DNA of 64,000 bases from Candidatus Accumulibacter proximus (GTDB lineage Bacteria; Pseudomonadota; Gammaproteobacteria; Burkholderiales; Rhodocyclaceae): assembly GCA_016709675.1 (NCBI GenBank), contig JADJMH010000020.1, forward strand, positions 62,001 through 126,000. Direction: 5' to 3'. The stretch's first letter is position 1, and every line of letters starts with the position of its first letter. The notes under the pieces are model-generated. The model saw only the letters and a program-made list of their open reading frames with translations, did no database searches and was not told where the DNA came from. Shown here piece after piece: positions 1 to 8,381 of the stretch. The position numbers and the translations under genes were made by a program.

Positions 1-1
1 A

Positions 2-1135
<1,134 letters not shown>

Positions 1136-1205
1136 AGCGCGATCGGGGAATGTCGGGTTCCCGCTGTCCTCCGGGCACGGGACTCGACCCAGCAAGGAAA
1201 ACACC

Positions 1206-1628
1206 ATGGCAATCAGAGTACATGTTGACGTCGTCAGTGCCGAAGAGCTCATCTTTTCCGGGCAGACGGACTTCGCCGTATTTCCAGGCGAGGCCGGTGA
1301 GCTCGGAATCTATCCGAGGCATACGCCGCTCCTAACGCGCATCAAACCGGGCACCATTCGTCTGAAGGTGCCCGATAGCGACGAGTACGAGTTGGTCTAC
1401 GTCTCGGGCGGGATGTTGGAGGTGCAGCCGGCGCTGATTACCGTTCTGGCCGATACGGCGATCCGCGCACACGATCTGGACGAGGCCAAGGCAAGTGAAG
1501 CCAAGCGTCGTGCCGAAGAAGCGCTCAGAAATCGTACTTCAGACCTTAACCTGGCAACGGCAGAAGCCGAACTGGCGCAGGCAGTGGCCCAGCTGCAGGC
1601 GATCAAGAAGCTGCGCAACCGCCATTAG
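1206..1628 (+). CDS. atpC: F-type ATP synthase epsilon subunit
   Basis: Epsilon subunit of F1, which couples the rotor to the catalytic head and inhibits ATP hydrolysis. The 140-residue product has the N-terminal beta-sandwich (VHVDVVSAEELIFSGQ, then PGEAGELGIYPRHTPLLT) and a C-terminal alpha-helical hairpin rich in Ala, Glu and Arg. The ATG at 1206 is chosen because it is preceded by AAGGAAA at a good distance and matches the family length; the frame stays open further upstream but that part overlaps atpD and looks like nothing. It is the last gene of the atp operon and is followed at once by a strong terminator. Confidence 0.97.
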   Translation: MAIRVHVDVVSAEELIFSGQTDFAVFPGEAGELGIYPRHTPLLTRIKPGTIRLKVPDSDEYELVYVSGGMLEVQPALITVLADTAIRAHDLDEAKASEAKRRAEEALRNRTSDLNLATAEAELAQAVAQLQAIKKLRNRH

Positions 1629-1650
1629 CCGGTACCTGTTCCGACCGGAC

Positions 1651-1683
1651 AAAAAAAGGCAGCCTGCAGGCTGCCTTTTTTTT
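1651..1683. terminator. Bidirectional intrinsic terminator between atpC and ubiJ
   Basis: A perfect 7-bp stem GGCAGCC/GGCTGCC (1658-1664 with 1669-1675) with the loop TGCA is flanked by seven A on the left and eight T on the right. It can therefore stop transcription in either direction, which fits its place between the converging atp and ubi operons. Confidence 0.93.
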
Positions 1684-1699
1684 CTCACCAAGCTTTTTC

Positions 1700-2275
1700 T
1701 CAGCCCAATCTGACCCGTTCGAGCCTCTTTTCGCAGCGCGCAAGATCGTCCCGCAAAGCGTCGACCTCGGCGCAGAATCGCTCGATATCCTGTCGGCGAG
1801 CGATGGCAGGCGCTTCTTCGGTGAGGTACTCGGTCACAGACAGCGCAAAATTCCTGGCGCCCGCCACCTGCCATCGTGCCAGGCGACCCATCAACTGTAC
1901 GGCGCGGCGAGCCACTACATCGCCAAGAACTTGCGACAGGTCTTCTTCGATATCCCAGCGCAAGTTGCGATAGAGAAAGCCCAGTGTTTCCGCCAGGTCG
2001 GCGGAGCCGGAAATCGTCGCTGCAGAAAGCAGGGAAGCGCTGTCGGTCAGGGCCCGCACCGGCGCATCAGCGGGGAGAACTATGCTGACCGTTGGGCGAC
2101 TATCCGCGTCAGCACTTTCGAGGAGACCCTCTTCGGTTATGCTGACAAGAAAAACAACGCCGCTACCCATCTGCAGGCGCGCTGTTTTTCCCGCAAAAGG
2201 GACGAGCTTGCAGCGCGCCCAATCTTCGCTCGCCAGGAGGTGATTGAGGAGAGCGAGTGCGGGTCTTGCCAGCAT
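1700..2275 (-). CDS. ubiJ: Ubiquinone biosynthesis accessory factor UbiJ (SCP2 domain)
   Basis: UbiJ is a lipid-binding scaffold of the soluble ubiquinone-synthesis complex. The 191-residue product begins with MLARPALALLNHLLASEDWA, the typical SCP2-type sterol-carrier fold start, and ends in a charged helical tail. It starts only 5 bases after the ubiE stop on the same strand, the conserved ubiE-ubiJ order in proteobacteria. The usual third gene, ubiB, does not follow; the operon ends at the terminator shared with atpC. The call rests on the domain style plus position. Confidence 0.85.
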   Translation of the reverse strand: MLARPALALLNHLLASEDWARCKLVPFAGKTARLQMGSGVVFLVSITEEGLLESADADSRPTVSIVLPADAPVRALTDSASLLSAATISGSADLAETLGFLYRNLRWDIEEDLSQVLGDVVARRAVQLMGRLARWQVAGARNFALSVTEYLTEEAPAIARRQDIERFCAEVDALRDDLARCEKRLERVRLG

Positions 2276-2280
2276 TCCGG

Positions 2281-3021
2281 TCAGAACTTGAAACCGCGAT
2301 GCAGAGCCACCACCCCGAGCGCCAGATTGAAATATTCAACCTGCTCTAGCCCCGCCTGTTCCATCAACAACTTCAGTGCATCCTGATCCGGATGAACCCG
2401 AATCGACTCGGCCAGATAGCGGTAGCTCGCCTCGTCATGCGTGATGAGCTGGCCGAGACGCGGAATGACCTTGAACGAATAGAAATCGTAGGCCGGGGCC
2501 AGGGGTTTCCAGATCTGTGAGAACTCCAGCACCAGCAGGCGTCCGCCCGGCCTGAGTACACGTCGCATCTCGGCCAGTGCCAGGTGCTTGTGGGTCATGT
2601 TTCGAAGACCGAACGCAACCGTAACACAATCAAAGTAATCGTCGGGGAACGGGAGCTTCTCCGCGTCACACTGCGCGACGGGAACGATGAAGCCCTTGTC
2701 GCACAGCCGGTCTCGTCCGCGGGCCAGCATCGCATGGTTGATGTCGGTCAGCCAGACCTGTCCTCGGCTTCCCAGTTTCCTGGCGAAGCCCAATGCCAGG
2801 TCGCCGGTACCGCCAGCAACGTCAAGCACGCGCCAACCCTCACGCACATCGCTCCTGGCGATCGTGAATGCCTTCCACAGGCGGTGCAGTCCGCCCGACA
2901 TCAGATCGTTCATCAGGTCGTAGCGCTGTGCGACCGAATCGAAAACATCGGCGACGTGGCGCGCCTTCTGCTCCTCAGCGACTTCCTGATAGCCAAAGTG
3001 GGTCGTGTTTTTTTCGTTCAT
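2281..3021 (-). CDS. ubiE: Demethylmenaquinone/demethoxyubiquinol methyltransferase UbiE
   Basis: Class I SAM-dependent C-methyltransferase acting on 2-polyprenyl-6-methoxy-1,4-benzoquinol and on demethylmenaquinone. The 246-residue protein shows the family start (THFGYQEVAEEQKA), the diagnostic FDSVAQRYDLMNDLMS, SAM motif I VLDVAGGTGDLA, motif AFGLRNMTHK and the RVLRPGGRLLVLEFS segment. Length equals the family norm. It is in a minus-strand run with DUF971 upstream (31-base gap) and ubiJ downstream (5-base gap). No strong Shine-Dalgarno is visible before the ATG, but homology fixes the start. Confidence 0.97.
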   Translation of the reverse strand: MNEKNTTHFGYQEVAEEQKARHVADVFDSVAQRYDLMNDLMSGGLHRLWKAFTIARSDVREGWRVLDVAGGTGDLALGFARKLGSRGQVWLTDINHAMLARGRDRLCDKGFIVPVAQCDAEKLPFPDDYFDCVTVAFGLRNMTHKHLALAEMRRVLRPGGRLLVLEFSQIWKPLAPAYDFYSFKVIPRLGQLITHDEASYRYLAESIRVHPDQDALKLLMEQAGLEQVEYFNLALGVVALHRGFKF

Positions 3022-3052
3022 CAGTCAGTGCACGGGCATGGATCGGTCAGGA

Positions 3053-3481
3053 TCAATGTTTGCGACAAGCGCTCTGCGCGCCTGCGGCGGGGACGGCAGG
3101 GCAGGCGGCTGGATCGCGGCTGGCGTGTTCCTTCTCCAGGCGGTCCAGATAGGCCTGCCAAAGCTGGTCGCGGTTGAGCCCGAGATTGTAGAGCAGATCC
3201 CAGGAGTAAAGCCCGCTGTCGTGACCATCCGAAAAGACCGGCCTGATCGCGTAGTTCCCGACCGCCTCAACACGGTCGATGCCGACATCTCGCTTGCCGA
3301 CCTGCAGGACTTCCTGGCCCGGTCCATGACCACGGGCTTCAGCAGAAGGCGTAAAGACGCGCAGGAACTCGTAGCTCAACTCGAAACGCTCGCCGCCCTC
3401 GAAGCTCACCTCAAGGATGCGGGATCTTTGGTGCAGCTTGATCTCGGTCGGGATCTTCGTGCTCTCGTCCAGGCCAGCCAT
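3053..3481 (-). CDS. DUF971 (GBBH-like N-terminal domain) protein
   Basis: A 142-residue protein with the DUF971 fold, the domain also found at the N-terminus of gamma-butyrobetaine hydroxylase. Visible signatures are PTEIKLHQRSRILEVSFEGG near the start, ELSYEFLRVFTPSAE, then VGNYAIRPVFSDGHDSGLYS with the WDLLYNLG end. In many betaproteobacteria a stand-alone DUF971 gene precedes ubiE, as here, which suggests a link to quinone or Fe-S metabolism; the molecular role is not established. The last 25 residues are a low-complexity Ala/Pro-rich tail. Confidence 0.88.
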   Translation of the reverse strand: MAGLDESTKIPTEIKLHQRSRILEVSFEGGERFELSYEFLRVFTPSAEARGHGPGQEVLQVGKRDVGIDRVEAVGNYAIRPVFSDGHDSGLYSWDLLYNLGLNRDQLWQAYLDRLEKEHASRDPAACPAVPAAGAQSACRKH

Positions 3482-3569
3482 TGCTTTCTCTGCTCAAATT
3501 CGACAGAACATGATAGCGCAAATCAGCTGGCTTCTCCCGCTTTACGAGGACTGACGGCAAGTGCTGTCG

Positions 3570-5177
3570 TCAGTCGACGACGAAGGTCGCGCGTTCAAAC
3601 TCCGGACCGCTGGCGACGAGGCGCTGCAACCTCGCTCGTATCAGGCGGTCTGTGTAAACTTCCAGAACGCGCTCCGGGCGGTACCAGCCCGCAGGAATGA
3701 CCAGTGTCTGTTCCGAAGCGATGGCAGGAACGGCCGGTAGGATGAACGCCCGACCATAGAGACCAGAGAACCCTGGTTCCTGCAGCAGTGGGCGGGCTGC
3801 AGCGGCCTGCGGTCGACCAGGGAGCGCGGCCACACCGGCGACCAGGTTGCCGCCTTGTTCCTGCAGCAGCCAGACAACTTGGGCCAGCAGTGGCGATTTG
3901 CCATCATGCGGGCAAATCGATAGCAGTTGCCCGGGCTCGACCTTCTTGCCGGCGACAGATCTAAGTAGACGAAAGCCATTGGCGCACTGGTCAAGCACTT
4001 CCCAGCTGTCGAGCCCGACACCAAGTTGTAGCTGCCGGATTTCCAGCATTTGGGTCGGGTCAACCGTGTGGCGAAAAGCAAACAGATTGTCGAACTCCTG
4101 GCGCGAGTAGATGCGCGCGTTTTCGGGTTGGTTGAACTCCTCGCCGGATATGTGGAAATGCATTCCAATAAATCCCGAACATACTTTCGAGGTTCCCGAG
4201 GCAACGTGGCGGCGGAACTTGCGTGTGGCGCGCAGCATGCACCAGGGTCTGGAGAGGCGATTGAGCAGCTGATGGCATTGCGCAGCAGCACAGTCCTCGC
4301 CGAGGCCGATCTGTGCTGGCGACATTCTCTCCTGCAGCTGCTTCCGGGCTTGGCTGATCTGCATCGCCAGGCGAGAAGTGTCCAGGCGACGGAGCTGCTC
4401 AGGCTGTAAACACTCGCCCGCTGCACGCAGGCCGCAATCCTGCATCAGGTCCACGACGAATGGAGGCAGAGGCTCGTCCGGTACCGTCGGCAGGATGCTG
4501 ACCAGGGGTGACCAATTGTGTGCCCAGCGGCGAACCAGACCCAGCTGTTGAACCGAAAGGCTATAGGGCTCCGCAAGTTCCACCAGCAGCAGGCTGACGA
4601 GAGCGGCCATGCAATGGGTGCTGCGCCCGTGGCAATCAAGGGAGTCCGGAACGGGAACTGTCGCTACGCCCCATTCTTCGGCACTTGCGTAATACCCGTG
4701 CAGGTTCAACCAGAGGCTTGGCGGCAGTTCCCGACGAGCGCGATAGTGCTCGACAATCGCCATTCCCGTATAGTAAATGCAACGGTGCAGGATCAAGGCG
4801 ATTCGTTCGCCATCGGAGGCGCTGTCCGATGGCGCCTGCAACTGCGCACAATGGGCATAAGCGCGAGCGGCTTTCAGCCAGGTGCCAACGACTTGCCGGA
4901 AGGATCGTTCCTCTACGTCCGCCAGCGGCAGCGGCTTATTGGTGTAGCGCCGGGCCAACTCCTCCTCGATGAAGCAGAGCGAAATCCGCGTCTGTTCGAG
5001 CAATTGCAGGTAGACAACCCCCTCTGGTGGCGCCTCCAGAAGGCTGTCCAGAAAACGGTTGATTTCAATCTCGGCCTGTTCCGAATGGGCCAGCGGCAGG
5101 CGCGAGAGAATATGGAAGCCGGTTTCCAGATTGCGAATCTTCGTCGTTGCCGGCACTTTGGTAAGCACTGCGTTCAT
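3570..5177 (-). CDS. Conserved hypothetical protein, 535 aa, large cytoplasmic
   Basis: I do not recognise a firm family. The start is set at the ATG at 5177 because the longer frame would place its own Shine-Dalgarno (GGAGAGAGGAGAG) inside the coding part. The product has no signal peptide or membrane segments. Residues 1-250 look alpha-helical with many Leu/Ala pairs; the C-terminal half holds an RKFRRHVASGTSKVCSGFIG stretch, reminiscent of the basic and small-residue positions of PilZ-like c-di-GMP-binding proteins, and a later beta-rich piece (LLSICPHDGKSPLLAQVVWL). It sits 30 bases after the HIT gene and upstream of DUF971. A c-di-GMP-binding role is possible but weakly supported. Confidence 0.75.
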   Translation of the reverse strand: MNAVLTKVPATTKIRNLETGFHILSRLPLAHSEQAEIEINRFLDSLLEAPPEGVVYLQLLEQTRISLCFIEEELARRYTNKPLPLADVEERSFRQVVGTWLKAARAYAHCAQLQAPSDSASDGERIALILHRCIYYTGMAIVEHYRARRELPPSLWLNLHGYYASAEEWGVATVPVPDSLDCHGRSTHCMAALVSLLLVELAEPYSLSVQQLGLVRRWAHNWSPLVSILPTVPDEPLPPFVVDLMQDCGLRAAGECLQPEQLRRLDTSRLAMQISQARKQLQERMSPAQIGLGEDCAAAQCHQLLNRLSRPWCMLRATRKFRRHVASGTSKVCSGFIGMHFHISGEEFNQPENARIYSRQEFDNLFAFRHTVDPTQMLEIRQLQLGVGLDSWEVLDQCANGFRLLRSVAGKKVEPGQLLSICPHDGKSPLLAQVVWLLQEQGGNLVAGVAALPGRPQAAAARPLLQEPGFSGLYGRAFILPAVPAIASEQTLVIPAGWYRPERVLEVYTDRLIRARLQRLVASGPEFERATFVVD

Positions 5178-5207
5178 AAGGTTCTCTCCTCTCTCCGCCA
5201 TAGCGGC

Positions 5208-5639
5208 CTACTTGGTCCGTAGGGCGGTGATGATCTGATCACCCAACCGCCGCCCGTCGACCTGGCGTCGGCACGGGGACTCCAGCCGCTGCGGTGTTGC
5301 CCACACGGGATGGGGAAAGTGGCGGTCGTCGCGCCAGCGTGGAATCACGTGCCAATGAACATGAGGCGTCATGTTGCCCAGGCTCGCAAGATTGATCTTG
5401 TCGGGCTGGTACAAGGTGCGGATGGCGGTCTCCACGGCAAAGATCACGGTCATTAGCTCCATTCTTTCCTTCTGAGACAGGTCGGTCATCTCGCGCTGGT
5501 GCTGGTTGAGGATGATTCGGCAGAAGCCGGGATAATCACGATCAGAGACCATGATCACGCGACACAAGTCGCTCTCCCACACGACTTCGCCACCTGGCGA
5601 GTCGCACAGCTCACAATCCTCCAACCAGTACTCACCCAC
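5208..5639 (-). CDS. HIT family protein
   Basis: Histidine-triad nucleotide hydrolase or transferase of 143 residues. The catalytic triad motif HVHWHVIPR is present near residue 93, preceded by the family pattern SLGNMTPH. N-terminal CELCDSPGGEVVWESD resembles the two-cysteine start often seen in bacterial HIT proteins. It is first in the minus-strand run leading to ubiE/ubiJ. Substrate is unknown; members split dinucleoside polyphosphates or nucleoside phosphoramidates. Confidence 0.93.
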   Translation of the reverse strand: MGEYWLEDCELCDSPGGEVVWESDLCRVIMVSDRDYPGFCRIILNQHQREMTDLSQKERMELMTVIFAVETAIRTLYQPDKINLASLGNMTPHVHWHVIPRWRDDRHFPHPVWATPQRLESPCRRQVDGRRLGDQIITALRTK

Positions 5640-5823
5640 TTCCTGACTCCTTGCTGATTTCTGGCCACCAACGCGCCGTCTTGAAGCGAACGATACGCAA
5701 GCGCGGCGTGAGGCGTTAGGAACTAGGTCACGGATCGGGTGATGTCGCGGTCACGTGGGACGGTCAAGGGCAGGCAAAGATGGCACTTGCGATATCCTGG
5801 CGGTTGTCGAGGAGTGATTGCAG

Positions 5824-6678
5824 ATGCTGTCTCCGGCGTTCGCGGACGTCCGCCCCGCGTCGGCGATGGGTGTTGACATCGCCTTGGAATCCCGGGAAAG
5901 TGAAGCGGTGCCGATACACGAGAATGGTTGGACGGATCCGACAGGCCGTGCCGAGCGCGTCGCTGACCGCGATGAAGCCGCCGGTCACTTTCCATTGACT
6001 ACGCTTGGCTACCACTGCTGGCGGGAACTGGATTATCTTCCGGCAACCCGCGACCTGCTGCCAGTGGCTCTGGCTGAGCATGTCCGTGCCGGACAGCGTG
6101 CGCTCGACGTTGGCTGCCATCATGGCGCGGCAGCTGTTTACCTGGCCTCGCTGGGTCTGAGGGTTCTCGGCGTGGACATCAATCCACGGGCGATCGAGGC
6201 GGCCCGGCAGCACCGGCCCGATGCAACATCCCGCTGTCGTCCCGAGTTCATCGTCGCGGATTTTCTGCGGGATCGTGTTGCCGCCGCCGGAAGCATCGAT
6301 GTGGTCGTGTTGAACCGCTTCCTCACCTGCCTGCCCGCAGTCGAGGACTGGCAAGACGCTCTGAGCCGCGCCCTGGAACTATTGACGGAGGGAGGATTGA
6401 TCTATGTCGGGGACTTTCTGCTCATGCCCGCCTGTCCGCACAATCGCCGCCGCTATCAGCTGGCTCACGCCAACGGTGGCCGCTGGGGCAACTTCGCTGT
6501 GCTCGACGATCAGGGCAGGCCAAGCTTCGTCGCTCACCACCACAGTGTGCAGGAATTGCGGCGCATGGTGTCACCGTATCGAGTGCTCTGTTTCAGGCGT
6601 TTCTCGACCCGCTCTCGCCACGGACACGCGAGCCGGATGTTCGAACTGATCGGCGTCAATGAGCGACGCCCGGTCTGA
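5824..6678 (+). CDS. Class I SAM-dependent methyltransferase
   Basis: A 284-residue protein with SAM motif I ALDVGCHHGAAAVYLA, the acidic end of strand 2 VLGVDINPRAIEAAR, and motif IV-like SIDVVVLNRFLTCLP. The first 60 residues are variable and may be disordered. ATG 5824 is chosen over the TTG two codons upstream because GAGGAG at 5809-5814 lies 9 bases before it. It overlaps the next gene, a carbamoyltransferase, by 20 bases, and heads a three-gene operon ending in a TIR/NB-ARC protein. The substrate cannot be told; the context suggests small-molecule or carbohydrate modification linked to the TIR protein. Confidence 0.82.
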   Translation: MLSPAFADVRPASAMGVDIALESRESEAVPIHENGWTDPTGRAERVADRDEAAGHFPLTTLGYHCWRELDYLPATRDLLPVALAEHVRAGQRALDVGCHHGAAAVYLASLGLRVLGVDINPRAIEAARQHRPDATSRCRPEFIVADFLRDRVAAAGSIDVVVLNRFLTCLPAVEDWQDALSRALELLTEGGLIYVGDFLLMPACPHNRRRYQLAHANGGRWGNFAVLDDQGRPSFVAHHHSVQELRRMVSPYRVLCFRRFSTRSRHGHASRMFELIGVNERRPV

Positions 6679-8380
6679 AGGGGGCGCGTTGCCCGCGCCA
6701 GAGACTTCGTTGACCACTGCCAGCCGCGTCATTCTCGGCCTGTATCAGGGCTACAACGCCAACGCCTGCCTCCTGGTCGAGGGAGAACCGACGGTCATTG
6801 TGGAAAACGAGCGCCACACCCGCGTAAGGCACGCGTACGGCCCGTCTGCCGAGTGCGTCGAGGACTGTTTGCGCGGCGCCGGCATGACCATCGGCGACGT
6901 AGACCGCGTCGGCTTTTGCGGGGCGTCGGATCTCGATACCGACTACGGTTATGACATTCCCGCCTCAGCCGAGGATGGCAGCTGTTTTCCTGCGCTCGCC
7001 GGGACGCGGCTGCTGTCTGCGGACTGCTTTCGCGAGACGCCGATTCGCGTTCTTGGACGAACGCTTCCCGGGGTGATTGTCGAGCATCACGTCGCGCATG
7101 CTGCCTCGGCCTTCTACACCTCGGGTTTCGAGCAGAGCCTCATTCTGGCGTTTGACGGGCTGGGTGATTTCGGGCGCTCGTGCCTGATCCTGCGTGGCAG
7201 CGGGACGCGCATCGACTGCCTGGAATCGGTCCCGTTGCGCATTGGTCTGGCGTTCAAGAAGGCGGGAACGCATCTGTATCGACTGGCCGGGACGGGTTTC
7301 GATGCGGCCGGCAAGCTGATGGCCCTGGCGGCGCTTGGCGAGCCGCGTTACCTGGGCGCTGCGCGCCTGTTCCTCGATCATGTTGACGTCTCTACCGGCA
7401 CGCGCGAGTGGCTCCTGCCCGAACTCGGAAAGCTACGGCAGGGGGCGCTGAGCGATCTGGACAGCAGTCCGGCGAGGGATTTTGCCGCGTCGCTGCAGGC
7501 GGTTGCGAGCGCTGCGACGCTCAATCTGCTGCGGCGACATCTACGTCCAGGCGATCGCCTTTGTCTGGCCGGTGGTTGCGCGTTGAACGTCATCATCAAC
7601 CGCGACCTGCTGCGGGAATTGCCACTCGCGGCCCTCTACATTCCACCGTGCCCGCACGACGGCGGTCTGGGACTCGGCGCCAGCCTCTATCTGCGAAACC
7701 ACATCGAGGGCGCCAGCAGCCGAAGCAACGGGCTGGATCCCTATCGTGGCCTGACCAACCTCGACGGCGTAAGTCCCCGGGCACTGCCCGGCGCCTGGCG
7801 CCGGGACGGGGCGCCGATCGGTGTCGCCGAGCGCGGCGAGGAAGAACAGGTCGACGCAGCGGTTCACTGGCTGGCGCAGGGCGAGGTTGTCGGCTGGTGC
7901 CATGGTCGCTCGGAGGTTGGCCCGCGGGCGCTTGGCAACCGCAGTCTGCTGGCCGATCCTGCTCGCGACTGGATGGCCTCCCACCTCAACCGCCGCGTGA
8001 AGCATCGCGAATCGTTTCGCCCCTACGGTCTCTCGCTGCGTGAGGAGAACCTCGGGGGCGTCTTTGGCAAGGACGCGGCGCGCTCACCCTACATGATGCT
8101 CGCCGCGACGATGACTGGAAACTGGTGCCAGGCGCTGCCGGCGGTGGTACATGTGGACGGTAGCACGCGTTATCACACCGTGTCGCAGCAGGCCAATCCT
8201 CTCTTGTGGCAGCTTCTGGCGGCTTTCGAAGCGGCGACAGGCGTCCCCGGTCTGCTCAACACGTCCTACAACCTGCCCGGCGAGCCGATCGCCGAGAGCG
8301 TGGCCGATTGCCTGGCCGTCTTCCGAGATGCCGCGATCAATCACCTGTTCATTGGCAGAATGCACCTGAGCAAAGGCTGA
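6659..8380 (+). CDS. NodU/TobZ-type carbamoyltransferase
   Basis: A 573-residue protein of the NodU/CmcH/TobZ O-carbamoyltransferase family, which moves a carbamoyl group from carbamoyl phosphate through carbamoyl-AMP to a hydroxyl of a sugar or metabolite. N-terminal Kae1-like ATPase fold: VILGLYQGYNANACLL, the metal-binding HHVAHAASAF, AFDGLGDFG and the LAGGCALNVIINR segment. C-terminal part: EVGPRALGNRSLLADPAR and KHRESFRPYG, the usual YrdC-like catalytic half. Length is normal. The start overlaps the methyltransferase by 20 bases without a clear Shine-Dalgarno, pointing to translational coupling. The stop is one base before the TIR gene. Confidence 0.92.
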   Translation: MSDARSEGGALPAPETSLTTASRVILGLYQGYNANACLLVEGEPTVIVENERHTRVRHAYGPSAECVEDCLRGAGMTIGDVDRVGFCGASDLDTDYGYDIPASAEDGSCFPALAGTRLLSADCFRETPIRVLGRTLPGVIVEHHVAHAASAFYTSGFEQSLILAFDGLGDFGRSCLILRGSGTRIDCLESVPLRIGLAFKKAGTHLYRLAGTGFDAAGKLMALAALGEPRYLGAARLFLDHVDVSTGTREWLLPELGKLRQGALSDLDSSPARDFAASLQAVASAATLNLLRRHLRPGDRLCLAGGCALNVIINRDLLRELPLAALYIPPCPHDGGLGLGASLYLRNHIEGASSRSNGLDPYRGLTNLDGVSPRALPGAWRRDGAPIGVAERGEEEQVDAAVHWLAQGEVVGWCHGRSEVGPRALGNRSLLADPARDWMASHLNRRVKHRESFRPYGLSLREENLGGVFGKDAARSPYMMLAATMTGNWCQALPAVVHVDGSTRYHTVSQQANPLLWQLLAAFEAATGVPGLLNTSYNLPGEPIAESVADCLAVFRDAAINHLFIGRMHLSKG

Positions 8381-8381
8381 T

